Source: Parasporobacterium sp.
GTDB taxonomy: Bacteria > Bacillota > Clostridia > Lachnospirales > Lachnospiraceae
Assembly: GCA_017459985.1 (NCBI GenBank)
Contig: JAFUBX010000021.1
Location: forward strand, 1 to 64,000
DNA: 64,000 bases
Direction: 5' to 3'
Part shown: positions 35,292 through 43,384 of the stretch, piece by piece
How the letters are laid out: each line of letters opens with the position of its first letter
How positions within the stretch are numbered: position 1 is the stretch's first letter
Position numbers and translations under genes: made by a program
Notes under the pieces: model-generated
The model's database searches: none
The model's input: the letters and a program-made list of their open reading frames with translations, nothing else
What the model was told of the DNA's origin: nothing

Positions 35292-35473
35292 GTGGCGGGT
35301 AGCTCATTGTCAATTCAACATTTTTCGCCAGTTACCCGCCACGCCTGGCACGTATGATGGCGGGTAACAGTATGGAGAATAATGCATTTCTGCGAATTTA
35401 CCCGCCACAAACCAGCGGAGGGTTGGCGGGTATTTTGAAAAAAATGCTTTAACTGCGCGAATTTACCCGCCGC
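35292..35473 (-). repeat. Right 182-bp inverted repeat: three hairpins (H4-H6)
   Basis: Hairpins at 35292-35342, 35357-35408 and 35423-35473 with 14-base spacers. Reverse-complemented, H6, H5 and H4 match H1, H2 and H3 of the left block; for example AACTGCGCG beside AAATGCTTT lies in both H1 and H6, and AATGTTGAAT in both H3 and H4. Confidence 0.9.
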
Positions 35474-35910
35474 ATGGATCTGGCCAGAGAACTGGGCCTG
35501 GCAGATTATGTCTTTGATTCTTCCGACACGGAAGCCTGTGAGCGGTCCATCCTGGAAGTGACACAGGGATACGGCTGTGAACGTACCATTGACTGCTCCG
35601 CCAATAACAGCGCCTGGGCCATGGCGATCCGCTGCACCCGGGAGTGGGGGGAAAATGGCTATGGTCGGAGAGGGCGGCGACGTCACCTTCCAGCCTTCCC
35701 CGGATATCATGCACGGCCAGAAATCCATTTACGGCAGTTGGGTCACCTCCCTCTGGCGCATGGAGGATCTGGTGGAACACCTGGTCCGCTGGGGGATCCA
35801 CCCCGATCAGCTCATTACCCACCGGTTTGAACTGAAGGATGCGGACAAGGCTTATGAGCTGATGGCGTCCGGACAATGCGGCAAAGTCGCCGTCATTTAT
35901 CCGGACTGAT
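35474..35910 (+). pseudogene. Zinc-type alcohol dehydrogenase remnant (5'-truncated, frameshifted)
   Basis: Two frames together give the C-terminal half of a medium-chain dehydrogenase: ARELGLADYVFDSS and GYGCERTIDCSANN in one, then KMAMVGEGGDVTF, SIYGSWVTSLWRMEDLV and HRFELKDADKAYELM in another. The switch fits a one-base gain in the G6 run at 35644-35650 (TREWG then GKMAMVG). The zinc-binding N-terminal half is absent; the remnant begins exactly at the right end of the hairpin element. An assembly error could explain the frameshift but not the missing half. Followed within 24 bases by another decayed oxidoreductase gene. Confidence 0.75.
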
Positions 35911-35933
35911 ATCCGGAATGAAAGGAGGCTCCC

Positions 35934-36817
35934 ATGATGGATCCGAAAACCGTTCCTTCCTATCAATTATATAATGGCGACAGGATTCCCTGCATCGGCA
36001 TGGGGACATTCGGCTCGGACCGGGTCTCCCCCGCGGAGGTCGCGGAGGCGGTGTCCGGCGGGAAGATCTGTTCATCATGACCAAGGTTTGGAATGATATG
36101 CACCGGGATGTGCAATCTTCCTGCCTGAAAAGCATTCAGGATCTGAATTGTGACTATATCGACATGCTGTTTATTTACTGGCCCTTCCCCAACTATCATG
36201 CCCCCGGCTGCGATGTTTCGTCCCGGAACCCGGACGCGAAGCGCTTCTCCGCGGAGGAATTTACCGACACCTACCGGCAGATTGAGGAACTGGTGGAGGA
36301 GGAACTGGTGGAGGAGGGACTGGTCCGCCACATCGGCATTTCCAATATGACGATCCGGAAGCTGGACGCGGTCCTTGGGAAGCTGCGGATCCCGCCTTCC
36401 GCCTGTGAATCGAAGCTGCATCCCACCTTTCAGCAAAAGGACCTGTGCAGCTATCTGAAGGAGCAGAACATTCTGTCCATCGGCTATATGCCCTTAGGAT
36501 CTCCGCGCCGGCCGGAACGGGATATTCTCCCGGAAGATGTCAATGACATGCAGCTGCCGGTGCTGACCAGGATCGCAAAGGCCCATCTTTGCCATCCCGC
36601 CATTATTTGCCTGAAATGGGCTCTGCAGAAGGGGCACCTTCCGATCCCCTTCTCGGTCCATAACTATGAAGCCAATCTGGAGGCCGCCGTCACGGAGCCG
36701 CTGACAGAAGAAGAAATGGCTGCCATCGATACATTGGAATGCGGCAACCGTCTGGTAAAGGGACAGGTATTTTTGTGGCCCGGCGCCACCGACTGGCACG
36801 AACTGTGGGATGAGTGA
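35934..36817 (+). pseudogene. Aldo/keto reductase with internal deletion and frameshift
   Basis: AAAGGAGG precedes ATG at 35934, and the frame gives the normal family start (YQLYNGDRIPCIGMGTFGSD...EVAEAVSG), then stops at 36080. The rest continues in another frame from 36077: MTKVWND, LDAVLGKLRIPP, SKLHPTFQQ, LKWALQKGHLPIPFS. The missing stretch (roughly 35-40 codons around 36057-36063) would carry the catalytic Asp and Tyr, so the enzyme is almost surely dead. A 15-bp tandem duplication (GAACTGGTGGAGGAG, near 36289) also adds five residues in LVEEELVEEGLV. Confidence 0.8.
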
Positions 36818-36830
36818 AGACAGAGTGGCA

Positions 36831-37430
36831 TTATGCCTTCGGCAGGCTCCATTTAAATACAGCAGCCAGGATCCGGAGGACAAAGATGGACCCCATCCCG
36901 CAGATCATGGCGATCAGACTGTTGAAATTCCAGAGTAACGAACAGATCAGCGCCCCGATGATGGAAGCGCATGCATAAAAATGCTTTACAAAGATATAGG
37001 GCCGGTTCCCGGCAAACAAATCCCGCAGCACACCGCCGCCCACGCCTGTCACCGTTCCGACGAAGATGTTCAGGAACAGATTGTGATACTGCATTCCGGC
37101 CCGTACCCCGATTACGGTAAAGATGGCGAGTCCGATGGAATCCATAACCAGCAGCACCGCTTCCAGTCTGCTCAGAGCTTTCCGGATCGCCGGAATGAAT
37201 ATGATCAGGGAAACCCCGACCGCAACCAGCGCATAGACCGGTTCCACAAATGCCGCCGGCGGCGTGACGCCCAGGATCAGATCCCTGATAATCCCTCCGG
37301 CCACAGCCGTGGTCATTCCCAGGATCACAACTCCGAAAATATCCATTTTCTTGCGGATCGCAGCCAATGCCCCGGAAACAGCAAAGGCAACGGTTCCGAT
37401 AATCTCCAGCACAAAGAACAAAAGTTCCAT
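36831..37430 (-). CDS. TRIC/UPF0126-family membrane protein
   Basis: A 199-residue membrane protein with about seven helices built from two similar halves. AFAVSGALAAIRKKMDIFGVVILG in the first and IFTVIGVRAG...GVGGGVLRDLFAG in the second are the YicG/TRIC signature; members are trimeric cation channels. GGAGGAGAG precedes ATG at 37430. It is convergent with the aldo/keto reductase remnant and has no functional context. Confidence 0.88.
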   Translation of the reverse strand: MELLFFVLEIIGTVAFAVSGALAAIRKKMDIFGVVILGMTTAVAGGIIRDLILGVTPPAAFVEPVYALVAVGVSLIIFIPAIRKALSRLEAVLLVMDSIGLAIFTVIGVRAGMQYHNLFLNIFVGTVTGVGGGVLRDLFAGNRPYIFVKHFYACASIIGALICSLLWNFNSLIAMICGMGSIFVLRILAAVFKWSLPKA

Positions 37431-37570
37431 TCTTCTCTCCTCCCACAAAACACACCACATCATAACAGCACCGGCCGGAATCCTCAACAGATATTTCCAT
37501 CGGATATTTGTACTGCCGGGGAAATTATGATAAGATCTGACCTGTGTTTTAATAGGATTTACGGCCTGGG

Positions 37571-37650
37571 CCAGGTTACTTGCGGCCGGACCACATTGTT
37601 TGCGGCCGGAACAGGTTACTTGCGGTCAGGCCAGGTTGTTTGCAGCCGGC
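37571..37650 (+). repeat. 20-bp tandem repeat, four units
   Basis: Units of exactly 20 bp start at 37571, 37591, 37611 and 37631, each of the kind CCAGGTTACTTGCGGCCGGA with two to six changes. They lie in the 256-bp gap 37431-37686, just upstream of the TauE/SafE gene. Confidence 0.85.
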
Positions 37651-37686
37651 CGGAATCGTTTCAACCTTGTCCGGGATATTTAAAAA

Positions 37687-38457
37687 ATGAGTACAGCAGT
37701 TCAATTTCTAATCGTTTGTCCGTTGGTATTTCTGGGGGGATTTGTGGACGCGATCGCCGGAGGCGGCGGTCTGATCTCACTGCCTGCTTATCTGATCGCA
37801 GGCCTGCCTGTCCATACCGCCATCGGCACCAACAAAGTCAGCTCCGCCATGGGAACCACGCTGACCACCTGGAAATTCTGGAAGCAGGGGTACATTATGC
37901 TGCGCATGGCGGTCATCTGCGCCGTCTGTGCTCTAGCCGGATCGACCCTGGGAGCAAACCTGGCGCTTCTGGTCAGCGACCGGATCTTCAAGATCCTGCT
38001 GCTGGTGATCCTGCCGGTCACCGGATTCTATGTCTTCCGCTCCAAACGGATCGACACCCCGGATTCCGGGCAAACCGTTTCCCTCCAGATGTATCTCATC
38101 AGTGCCGCCTGCGCCTTCATCATCGGCATCTATGACGGATTCTACGGTCCGGGTACCGGTACCTTCCTGCTGCTTCTTCTGACAGGCCTCGCGCACATGG
38201 ACCTGAACCACGCCGCCGGCACCACGAAAGTCATCAATCTCGCGACCAACATCGCAGCCCTGGTAACCTATCTCATCAGCGGCAACATCCAGCTGATCCT
38301 GGGTCTGACCGCCGGAATATTCGGCATTGCCGGCAACTGGCTGGGCGCCCGGAGCTTTACACAGAAAGGCGTGAAGATCGTAAAGCCTATCATCTTCGTG
38401 GTCCTCATTATTTTCTTTATCCGTGTTCTGTGGGAGTTGATCAGTGAATCACTGTAG
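37687..38457 (+). CDS. TauE/SafE-family permease
   Basis: A 256-residue membrane protein with eight or nine helices and two TauE/SafE halves: GGFVDAIAGGGGLISLPAYL at the start and FIIGIYDGFYGPGTGTFLLLLL in the middle. The GGxxDAxxGGGG motif is typical. Members export sulfite, sulfonates or other anions, but many have no known cargo. No strong ribosome site; a 20-bp repeat array lies in its leader. Followed by the large noncoding element A. Confidence 0.9.
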   Translation: MSTAVQFLIVCPLVFLGGFVDAIAGGGGLISLPAYLIAGLPVHTAIGTNKVSSAMGTTLTTWKFWKQGYIMLRMAVICAVCALAGSTLGANLALLVSDRIFKILLLVILPVTGFYVFRSKRIDTPDSGQTVSLQMYLISAACAFIIGIYDGFYGPGTGTFLLLLLTGLAHMDLNHAAGTTKVINLATNIAALVTYLISGNIQLILGLTAGIFGIAGNWLGARSFTQKGVKIVKPIIFVVLIIFFIRVLWELISESL

Positions 38458-38522
38458 AAGATCCTGCGGCAGGTACCCCGCTGCCCTGTGTTACACAAAG
38501 TTTCTGATTCCGCATGACAGAT

Positions 38523-39884
38523 GCCGCAATACTCGATTTTTTTGACAGCGGCTGACGAAAAATTCTGCGCTTCTGCACCCTGGGTGGGCGATCATCTTCC
38601 GCAATCTACGCCAGATCCCCCCTTTTAATTGCCGCCGGATATCTCATATATTCCGAATGCCTCATTTGGGGATGGTGAATATCCTCTATATGAAAATTCA
38701 AAAAGATGAGATATTTCCGGGTATCCTCAGAATGTCAGCCTACCCCGATTGAGGATAAAAACCATCCTCAGATATCCAAGGCCCCAGATCTGAGGATATT
38801 GTCGGCTGTCTCATTTTACGAAGAACCTCCGTATGAGGATATTTGATATCCTTTAAACAACCGTTTTTTGTAATAGCGGAGATTCGGATTAAGCTGTTAG
38901 CAACTGCCGCTGTCTGGCGACGCAGGGAAATATTCTTCCGAAGGTAAATTCTGAAAAAGCTTATAAATTCCATATGCTGCCTTTCGCTTTCCGGGCAAAT
39001 CATCGGAAATCCGGAAGGTAAATTCTGAAAAAACTTGTAACTCCATACCAGACCTTCCGCCATCCACTGAAGTGCACCTTGAGCGAGTAACTCGCGCCAG
39101 ATGCCGACGGCTTTGTATCCGTTATTTTCCGGAAATGGTAAATTGCGGAGACAGCTGTCTTTAAATATATCCGCTTATCGAAAATAGTGCCTGATTACGG
39201 ATACAGAATGGGAACGATGTATTCTCTTTTGAAGAATATTCTACGATTACGGATACATTCCGGGCTATTCTGTATTCTCTTTTCCGGAATCCTGTTTGAT
39301 TGCGGAGACAGGAGCAGGTTTCTGTATTCTAAAATCGATAAGAATAAACGATTACGGATACATTACAGTCAGAAGCATCTGCCACAGCGAATTCCGGATT
39401 TGAGAGCATACGGATGCTTTTTTTTCAGAAATACACGTACAGGAATTTGCGTAGTCCAAAGGTCTTTGGGTGATCAGCGCAATAATTGCCAATTACTATC
39501 CCTGCGCTGATCCGGAAAACAGGGATAGAAAGTGACGATTTTACAAAATATGGTCCAAAATGAAGGTCCTGAGAGAGCCTGAACTGGACTATATATGAAA
39601 TTATTGGAAAATCATATCCCTGTTTTCGCAAAAATGACAGGGATAGTAAATGATGATTATTATCAGGATGGCCCAAATGGCATGACGGAAGCAAGTATGA
39701 AGGAAGTCAACGGCGGCCTGGACTTTACGGCACATTCGACAGCAGAAAGACACCCACCCAAGGTGCAGAAGACCCAAAAACTGCAGCATTGCGGTAAATC
39801 GAGGGACCACATTTTCTTATTTATCCGCAAAAAGCGGAAGGTCACATACCGGAAACAATGGATTTTCCGGCGGGAACCTTCCGC
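38523..39884 (+). repeat. Large noncoding hairpin element, copy A
   Basis: About 1.36 kb without a convincing gene, between the 3' ends of two convergent genes. It aligns in inverted orientation with copy B (56075-57026): for example 38565-38612 with 56930-56975, 39005-39200 with 56715-56915, and 39660-39775 with 56160-56275, in places about 95 percent identical. Copy A carries about 390 bp absent from B (roughly 38611-39004), with palindromes of TATCCTCA/TGAGGATA type (38722-38757, 38764-38797, 38836-38852). Inside lie a 51-bp hairpin (39834-39884), another at about 39012-39059, CTATCCCTG/CAGGGATAG palindromes (about 39493 and 39614), and four spaced GATTACGGATACA motifs. Confidence 0.85.
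39193..39362 (+). repeat. GATTACGGATACA motif array, 52-53-bp spacing
   Basis: Motifs start at 39193, 39245, 39298 and 39350 (third one GATTGCGGAGACA). Within each interval TGTATTCT follows at a fixed offset (39218, 39271, 39323). The same four motifs occur on the opposite strand in copy B at identical spacing. Confidence 0.85.
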
Positions 39885-39907
39885 CATTTACTATCATAAA
39901 ACTGCTG

Positions 39908-40690
39908 TTATAATTTCTTCAGAATTGCCGGCAGTACAACGGTGAACACGATCTTCAGATACGGAGCGCAATGAATCATCATGCAGATCGTTGCGATCAG
40001 AGTGGTAAAACGATGAAGCACGACCCAGTGACGCTTCAGCGGTTTCCGGAGCAGCCAGCAGACAAATCCCAGAAGGAAGAAGAACATGGCGGCACTTCCC
40101 CAGTTTACGCTGAATCCGTGATTGATCGATGCGACGATCGTATGATAAAGACCTAAAATGATGGTGGCAGCGCCGACCGGGATATGGATCTTGCGGAGGA
40201 CCTTATAGACCTTCAGCCAGCCGTTTTTCTTATTTTCAAATGTCATACCGAATGCACGGAAGAACCACAGAATGATGCTGAGGAAGCAAAGAGGAAGAAC
40301 AATTGCGGAGCTGATAACATTCAGTTTCTCTGTCAGGCCGGGATTAAATGCGGGACTGTTGAAATCCGGCGGGCCGGATGCAGCGGCGTCCTGCGTATCT
40401 CCTGCGGAGTCGCCGGCACTTTCTGCGTCTTCTCCGGCAGATTCCCCTTCAGACTCCCCCGCGGCATCACCGGAGGATTCGGCAGCCTGATCGGCAGGGG
40501 CATCAGCGGCTTCGACAGCCTGGTCCGCAGCAGCTTCAGCAACATCGACAGCATCGGCAGCCTGGTCGACAGCTTCCACAGCGGCTTCCACCGGCTCCTG
40601 TGCACTCTGTTCCTGCGCAGCAAATGCAGTCACCGACAAAAGCAGCACTGCAACAGCACAGGAAAGCATCAATATACAAAACTTTTTCAT
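39908..40690 (-). CDS. Exported four-helix membrane protein with acidic Ala-rich domain, cytochrome-b-like
   Basis: A 260-residue protein. Signal peptide (MKKFCILMLSCAVAVLLLSV, cut near AFAAQ), a long Ala/Glu/Asp-rich segment with GES-type repeats (about 28-105), then four hydrophobic helices. The helices carry several His (KIHIPVG, LYHTIVAS, KRHWVVLHRF, MMIHCAP) spaced as in heme-binding b-type or ferric-reductase-like membrane proteins. Heme binding is inference. It follows the MarR gene on the same strand by 24 bases, so the MarR protein may regulate it. AAAGGGGA-like ribosome site. Confidence 0.7.
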   Translation of the reverse strand: MKKFCILMLSCAVAVLLLSVTAFAAQEQSAQEPVEAAVEAVDQAADAVDVAEAAADQAVEAADAPADQAAESSGDAAGESEGESAGEDAESAGDSAGDTQDAAASGPPDFNSPAFNPGLTEKLNVISSAIVLPLCFLSIILWFFRAFGMTFENKKNGWLKVYKVLRKIHIPVGAATIILGLYHTIVASINHGFSVNWGSAAMFFFLLGFVCWLLRKPLKRHWVVLHRFTTLIATICMMIHCAPYLKIVFTVVLPAILKKL

Positions 40691-40714
40691 AACTTTCCCC
40701 TCTTTCCTGTCTGG

Positions 40715-41146
40715 TCACGCATCCTCCGATTCCTGAAGGATGTCCACCAGCTCCATAAATTTTCTGATTGCCAGCTGTCCTTTTTCCGGTGAAAAATCTG
40801 CTTCCAGGATCTGCTTAAACGCAGTGTCATCCTTCAGCATGTCCATCTGACTGCGGAACCCGTCCGAGATGGTGATCCGAACGATCCTTCGGTTCTCCTC
40901 CGGGCGGACACGGTCCAGATAATGCCTCTGCACCAGCGCCTCCACCAGTCTGGAGACCGTACTCTTGGAAATTCCCAATTCCTCCGCCAGGCGGGTGACC
41001 GACATTTCTCCCTGATAAAACACCTCAAAGACGATCGCCATTTCGGATACCGTCAGATGGTACCGTTTTGCGAAATACCCGATACTGTTCCGGATCATCC
41101 GGAACACCTTTGCCAATCCGTTTACATCCGGAGTTCTGTCAGCCAT
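40715..41146 (-). CDS. MarR-family transcription regulator
   Basis: A 143-residue winged-helix protein: SVTRLAEELGISKSTVSRLVEALVQRHYLDRV (helix-turn-helix, about 49-80) followed by the RPEENRRIVRITIS wing, both typical of MarR. These dimers usually repress a neighbouring gene and release DNA on binding a small phenolic or oxidant. It heads a two-gene unit with the cytochrome-b-like membrane protein. A four-unit 17-bp repeat lies 23 bases upstream of its start, a candidate site for self-regulation. Confidence 0.9.
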   Translation of the reverse strand: MADRTPDVNGLAKVFRMIRNSIGYFAKRYHLTVSEMAIVFEVFYQGEMSVTRLAEELGISKSTVSRLVEALVQRHYLDRVRPEENRRIVRITISDGFRSQMDMLKDDTAFKQILEADFSPEKGQLAIRKFMELVDILQESEDA

Positions 41147-41168
41147 ATGATCCGCTCCTCTTCTGACT

Positions 41169-41236
41169 CCTTTCGAATGATGACGCCTTTCGAATGATAA
41201 CGCCTTTCGAATACTGATACCTTCCGAATACTGATT
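41169..41236 (-). repeat. 17-bp tandem repeat, four units, upstream of the MarR gene
   Basis: Units at 41169, 41186, 41203 and 41220 are variants of CCTTTCGAATGATGACG with an exact 17-bp period. They occupy the leader or promoter of the MarR gene. The rest of the gap 41147-41509 has no gene. Confidence 0.85.
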
Positions 41237-41323
41237 TCTCAGTCTTATGATGCTCTCAGTATAAGAAAAACAAATTTCCCTGTCAAATGCGAGGAACCTG
41301 TTTCACTGTTCCAGGACAAAACT

Positions 41324-41338
41324 GTTTCAATTTGGAAC
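41324..41338. promoter_or_regulatory. Operator-like inverted repeat GTTTCAA-T-TTGGAAC
   Basis: A 15-bp near-perfect palindrome with one mismatched pair, lying between the divergent MarR and UroD-type genes. Related half-sites (CTGTTTCA, GATTTCAAAA) flank it. Binding protein unknown. Confidence 0.35.
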
Positions 41339-41509
41339 GATTTCAAAATAGCACAGCATATGATAGATGTCAATATTGTGAAACCGGGAATCTCTTATTT
41401 CTAATACATTGCATAAAACCGATTCCTCCAACTTCAAACGAATGTTGTTTTTGTCTGTATGTTTTTGTATCATAAATTATTGAAAAGATTCCAAATGAGG
41501 AGTTTCCGG

Positions 41510-42610
41510 ATGAAAAGCCTCCAGAAAGGACACAGACAGATGACCTACAGCAAAATTCCGTTTCAACCGTCAGAAATGCAGTCGGAGGAGGTGTATCAGC
41601 TTCCCTTCCCCGGAGCGCCCGGGATCCTGAAGCCCCGTTACCCGATCTCTCCGGAAGAAAATCTCCGCCGGACCATCGCAGGCGAACCGGTGTGGATCCC
41701 CAGTGATACGGAGTTGTCTCTGTTTGCTCCTGCCACAGTCTTTGAAAATGTGACCCGGGGCATGGTGATCGATGCCAAACGCATTCCGCCCGAGGAATTC
41801 GGAGGGAAAGATTACTTCGGCGTCGAGTGGGTCTATGTTCCGGAGCAGCGCGGATCCATGGTAAAACCCGGAAATCCTCTGATGGAAGAGGCCGGCGAAT
41901 GGAGGGACAAGATCCATTTTCCGGATCTTTCTTCCTGGGACTGGGAGGACTGCGCGAAGAGAAACGCGCCTTTACTGAACCAGGGCCGCATGATCAAGAC
42001 TCCTTTATTTACCGGATTTTTCGAACGGCTGGTTTCTTTTATGGATATGCAGGGCGCCCTGATCGCCCTGATCGACGAAGATCAGCAGGAGGATGTGAAG
42101 GAGCTGTTTGACCGGCTGGCTGATTTTTATATCAAGCTGATCGGCTGCATGCGGAACTATTTTCATGTGGATATCGTGTGGTTCCATGATGACTGGGGCT
42201 CCCAGCGCGCTCCCATGTTCTCCTATGACACAGTGGAGGAGATGATCCTTCCCTCCCTGAAAAAAGTCGTGGATGCCGTTCATGCCATGGGGATGATCTT
42301 CGAATTCCACAGCTGTGGAAATATCGAAACGCTGGTTCCCCTGATCGTGAAAGCCGGCGCGGATCTGTGGGACGGCCAGGAGATGAACGACAAGATTTCC
42401 CTGAGCCATACCTGCAAAGGGAAACTGACCATCGAGGTGGAACCTCAGATCCGTCCGGAAATGACGGAAGAAGAGATCCGCTCCTATATAAAAACCCTGC
42501 TGGATCAGTATGCTCCCGGCATCGCCCTGGGAAAGACCTTCAAAGGAGATCCCCGGGTAACCCCCATCGCCTACGAAGAGTCCCGGAAAAAATACGGACG
42601 GCTTTCCTGA
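41510..42610 (+). CDS. UroD-family methyltransferase (MtaA/MtbA-like)
   Basis: A 366-residue barrel protein of the uroporphyrinogen decarboxylase superfamily. It lacks the N-terminal substrate-binding Arg pattern of HemE and has HSC (267-269) and Cys302, the His-x-Cys...Cys arrangement used by corrinoid methyltransferases such as MtaA to hold zinc and a thiol. WFHDDWGSQRAPMFS is typical of the catabolic subgroup acting in O- or N-demethylation. Start at 41510 follows GAGGAG by seven bases; a later ATG at 41540 is possible. No corrinoid protein gene is adjacent. It fits the corrinoid/folate theme of the island at 17.6-24.9 kb. Confidence 0.8.
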   Translation: MKSLQKGHRQMTYSKIPFQPSEMQSEEVYQLPFPGAPGILKPRYPISPEENLRRTIAGEPVWIPSDTELSLFAPATVFENVTRGMVIDAKRIPPEEFGGKDYFGVEWVYVPEQRGSMVKPGNPLMEEAGEWRDKIHFPDLSSWDWEDCAKRNAPLLNQGRMIKTPLFTGFFERLVSFMDMQGALIALIDEDQQEDVKELFDRLADFYIKLIGCMRNYFHVDIVWFHDDWGSQRAPMFSYDTVEEMILPSLKKVVDAVHAMGMIFEFHSCGNIETLVPLIVKAGADLWDGQEMNDKISLSHTCKGKLTIEVEPQIRPEMTEEEIRSYIKTLLDQYAPGIALGKTFKGDPRVTPIAYEESRKKYGRLS

Positions 42611-42651
42611 ATCTGAAACAAACTTTCCCGCAAAAGGCATAGGCCCCGGAT

Positions 42652-43356
42652 CTATTCTTCCGCCATACGGTATCCGACTCCGATCTCAGTCAGGATGTAG
42701 CGGGGCTGCGCGGGATTTTTCTCGATCTTCCGCCGGATATTGGCCATATTTACCCGGAGGATCTGATTGTTGCCTCTGGCTCCGGGACCCCAGAGTTCAC
42801 AGAGCAGATAATCATAGGTGATCACCTTGCCGGCGTATTTTCCGAGAATGGAAATGATCTTATATTCATTCTGAGTCAGGTGAACGACTTCCCCCTCCAG
42901 TTTCACAAGATGCCGTTCATAATCGATGCACAGATTCCCTACCTGATAAATGCCGGACTGGGCAAGGGTATCGTTCATATGCTTTTTGCTGGAATGGCGC
43001 AGCGCGGTCCGGATCCGGGCCAGCAGTTCACTGGTCCCAAAGGGCTTGGTGATATAATCATCCGCCCCCAGATCCAGGGCTTCCACCTTATCCTTCTCAT
43101 GGATCCGCGCGGAAACAACGATGATCGGCAGCTGGGACCATTCTCTGACCGCCCGGATGATGCGGACCCCGTCGGTATCCGGCAGTCCCAGATCCAGGAT
43201 CACCAAATCCGGACAATGGGAGGTGATCATGGTGTAGGCTTCCTTCCCGCTGGCGGACACCAGCACATCATAACCGCTGGAAGTCAGTACGGTGCTCATA
43301 AAATTGCTGATGGTCCGTTCGTCTTCCACAATGAGTATTTTTTCTCTGATTGGCAT
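42652..43356 (-). CDS. OmpR-family response regulator (KdpE-like)
   Basis: A 234-residue regulator: receiver domain with acidic pocket VEDE, phospho-acceptor Asp55 (LVILDLGLPD) and Lys104 (YITKPF), then a winged-helix DNA-binding domain with LTQNEYKIISILGKYAGKVITYDYLL and the KdpE-like RVNMANIRRKIE. It pairs with the sensor kinase upstream on the same strand, 28 bases away. No kdpFABC potassium pump gene is nearby, so the target could differ from classic Kdp control. Confidence 0.9.
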   Translation of the reverse strand: MPIREKILIVEDERTISNFMSTVLTSSGYDVLVSASGKEAYTMITSHCPDLVILDLGLPDTDGVRIIRAVREWSQLPIIVVSARIHEKDKVEALDLGADDYITKPFGTSELLARIRTALRHSSKKHMNDTLAQSGIYQVGNLCIDYERHLVKLEGEVVHLTQNEYKIISILGKYAGKVITYDYLLCELWGPGARGNNQILRVNMANIRRKIEKNPAQPRYILTEIGVGYRMAEE

Positions 43357-43384
43357 AATTTCAACTCCCCTGAAACATATGACC

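Larger units (their letters stand above)
32875..35473. mobile_element. Putative 2.6-kb element bounded by 182-bp inverted repeats
   Basis: Two 182-bp blocks of three hairpins in inverted order bound a segment with exactly two genes, a PD-(D/E)XK-like protein and an unknown membrane protein. The right edge (35473) touches, without a gap, the interrupted alcohol dehydrogenase remnant at 35474. No transposase and no clear target-site duplication were seen, so mobility is inference. Confidence 0.5.

Noticed and set aside
37561..37660. Possible riboswitch before the TauE/SafE gene
   Set aside because: The sequence is a simple 20-bp tandem repeat with no aptamer-like core.
39193..39362. CRISPR-like array with a 52-53-bp period
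   Set aside because: Repeat part is short and imperfect, the intervening sequences are similar to each other and conserved in copy B, and no cas genes are present.
39595..39945. Small protein shared by elements A and B (PNGMTE...VNGG.DFTA)
   Set aside because: The similarity comes from the DNA repeat: most differences change amino acids, a one-base indel shifts the frame, and there is no ribosome site.
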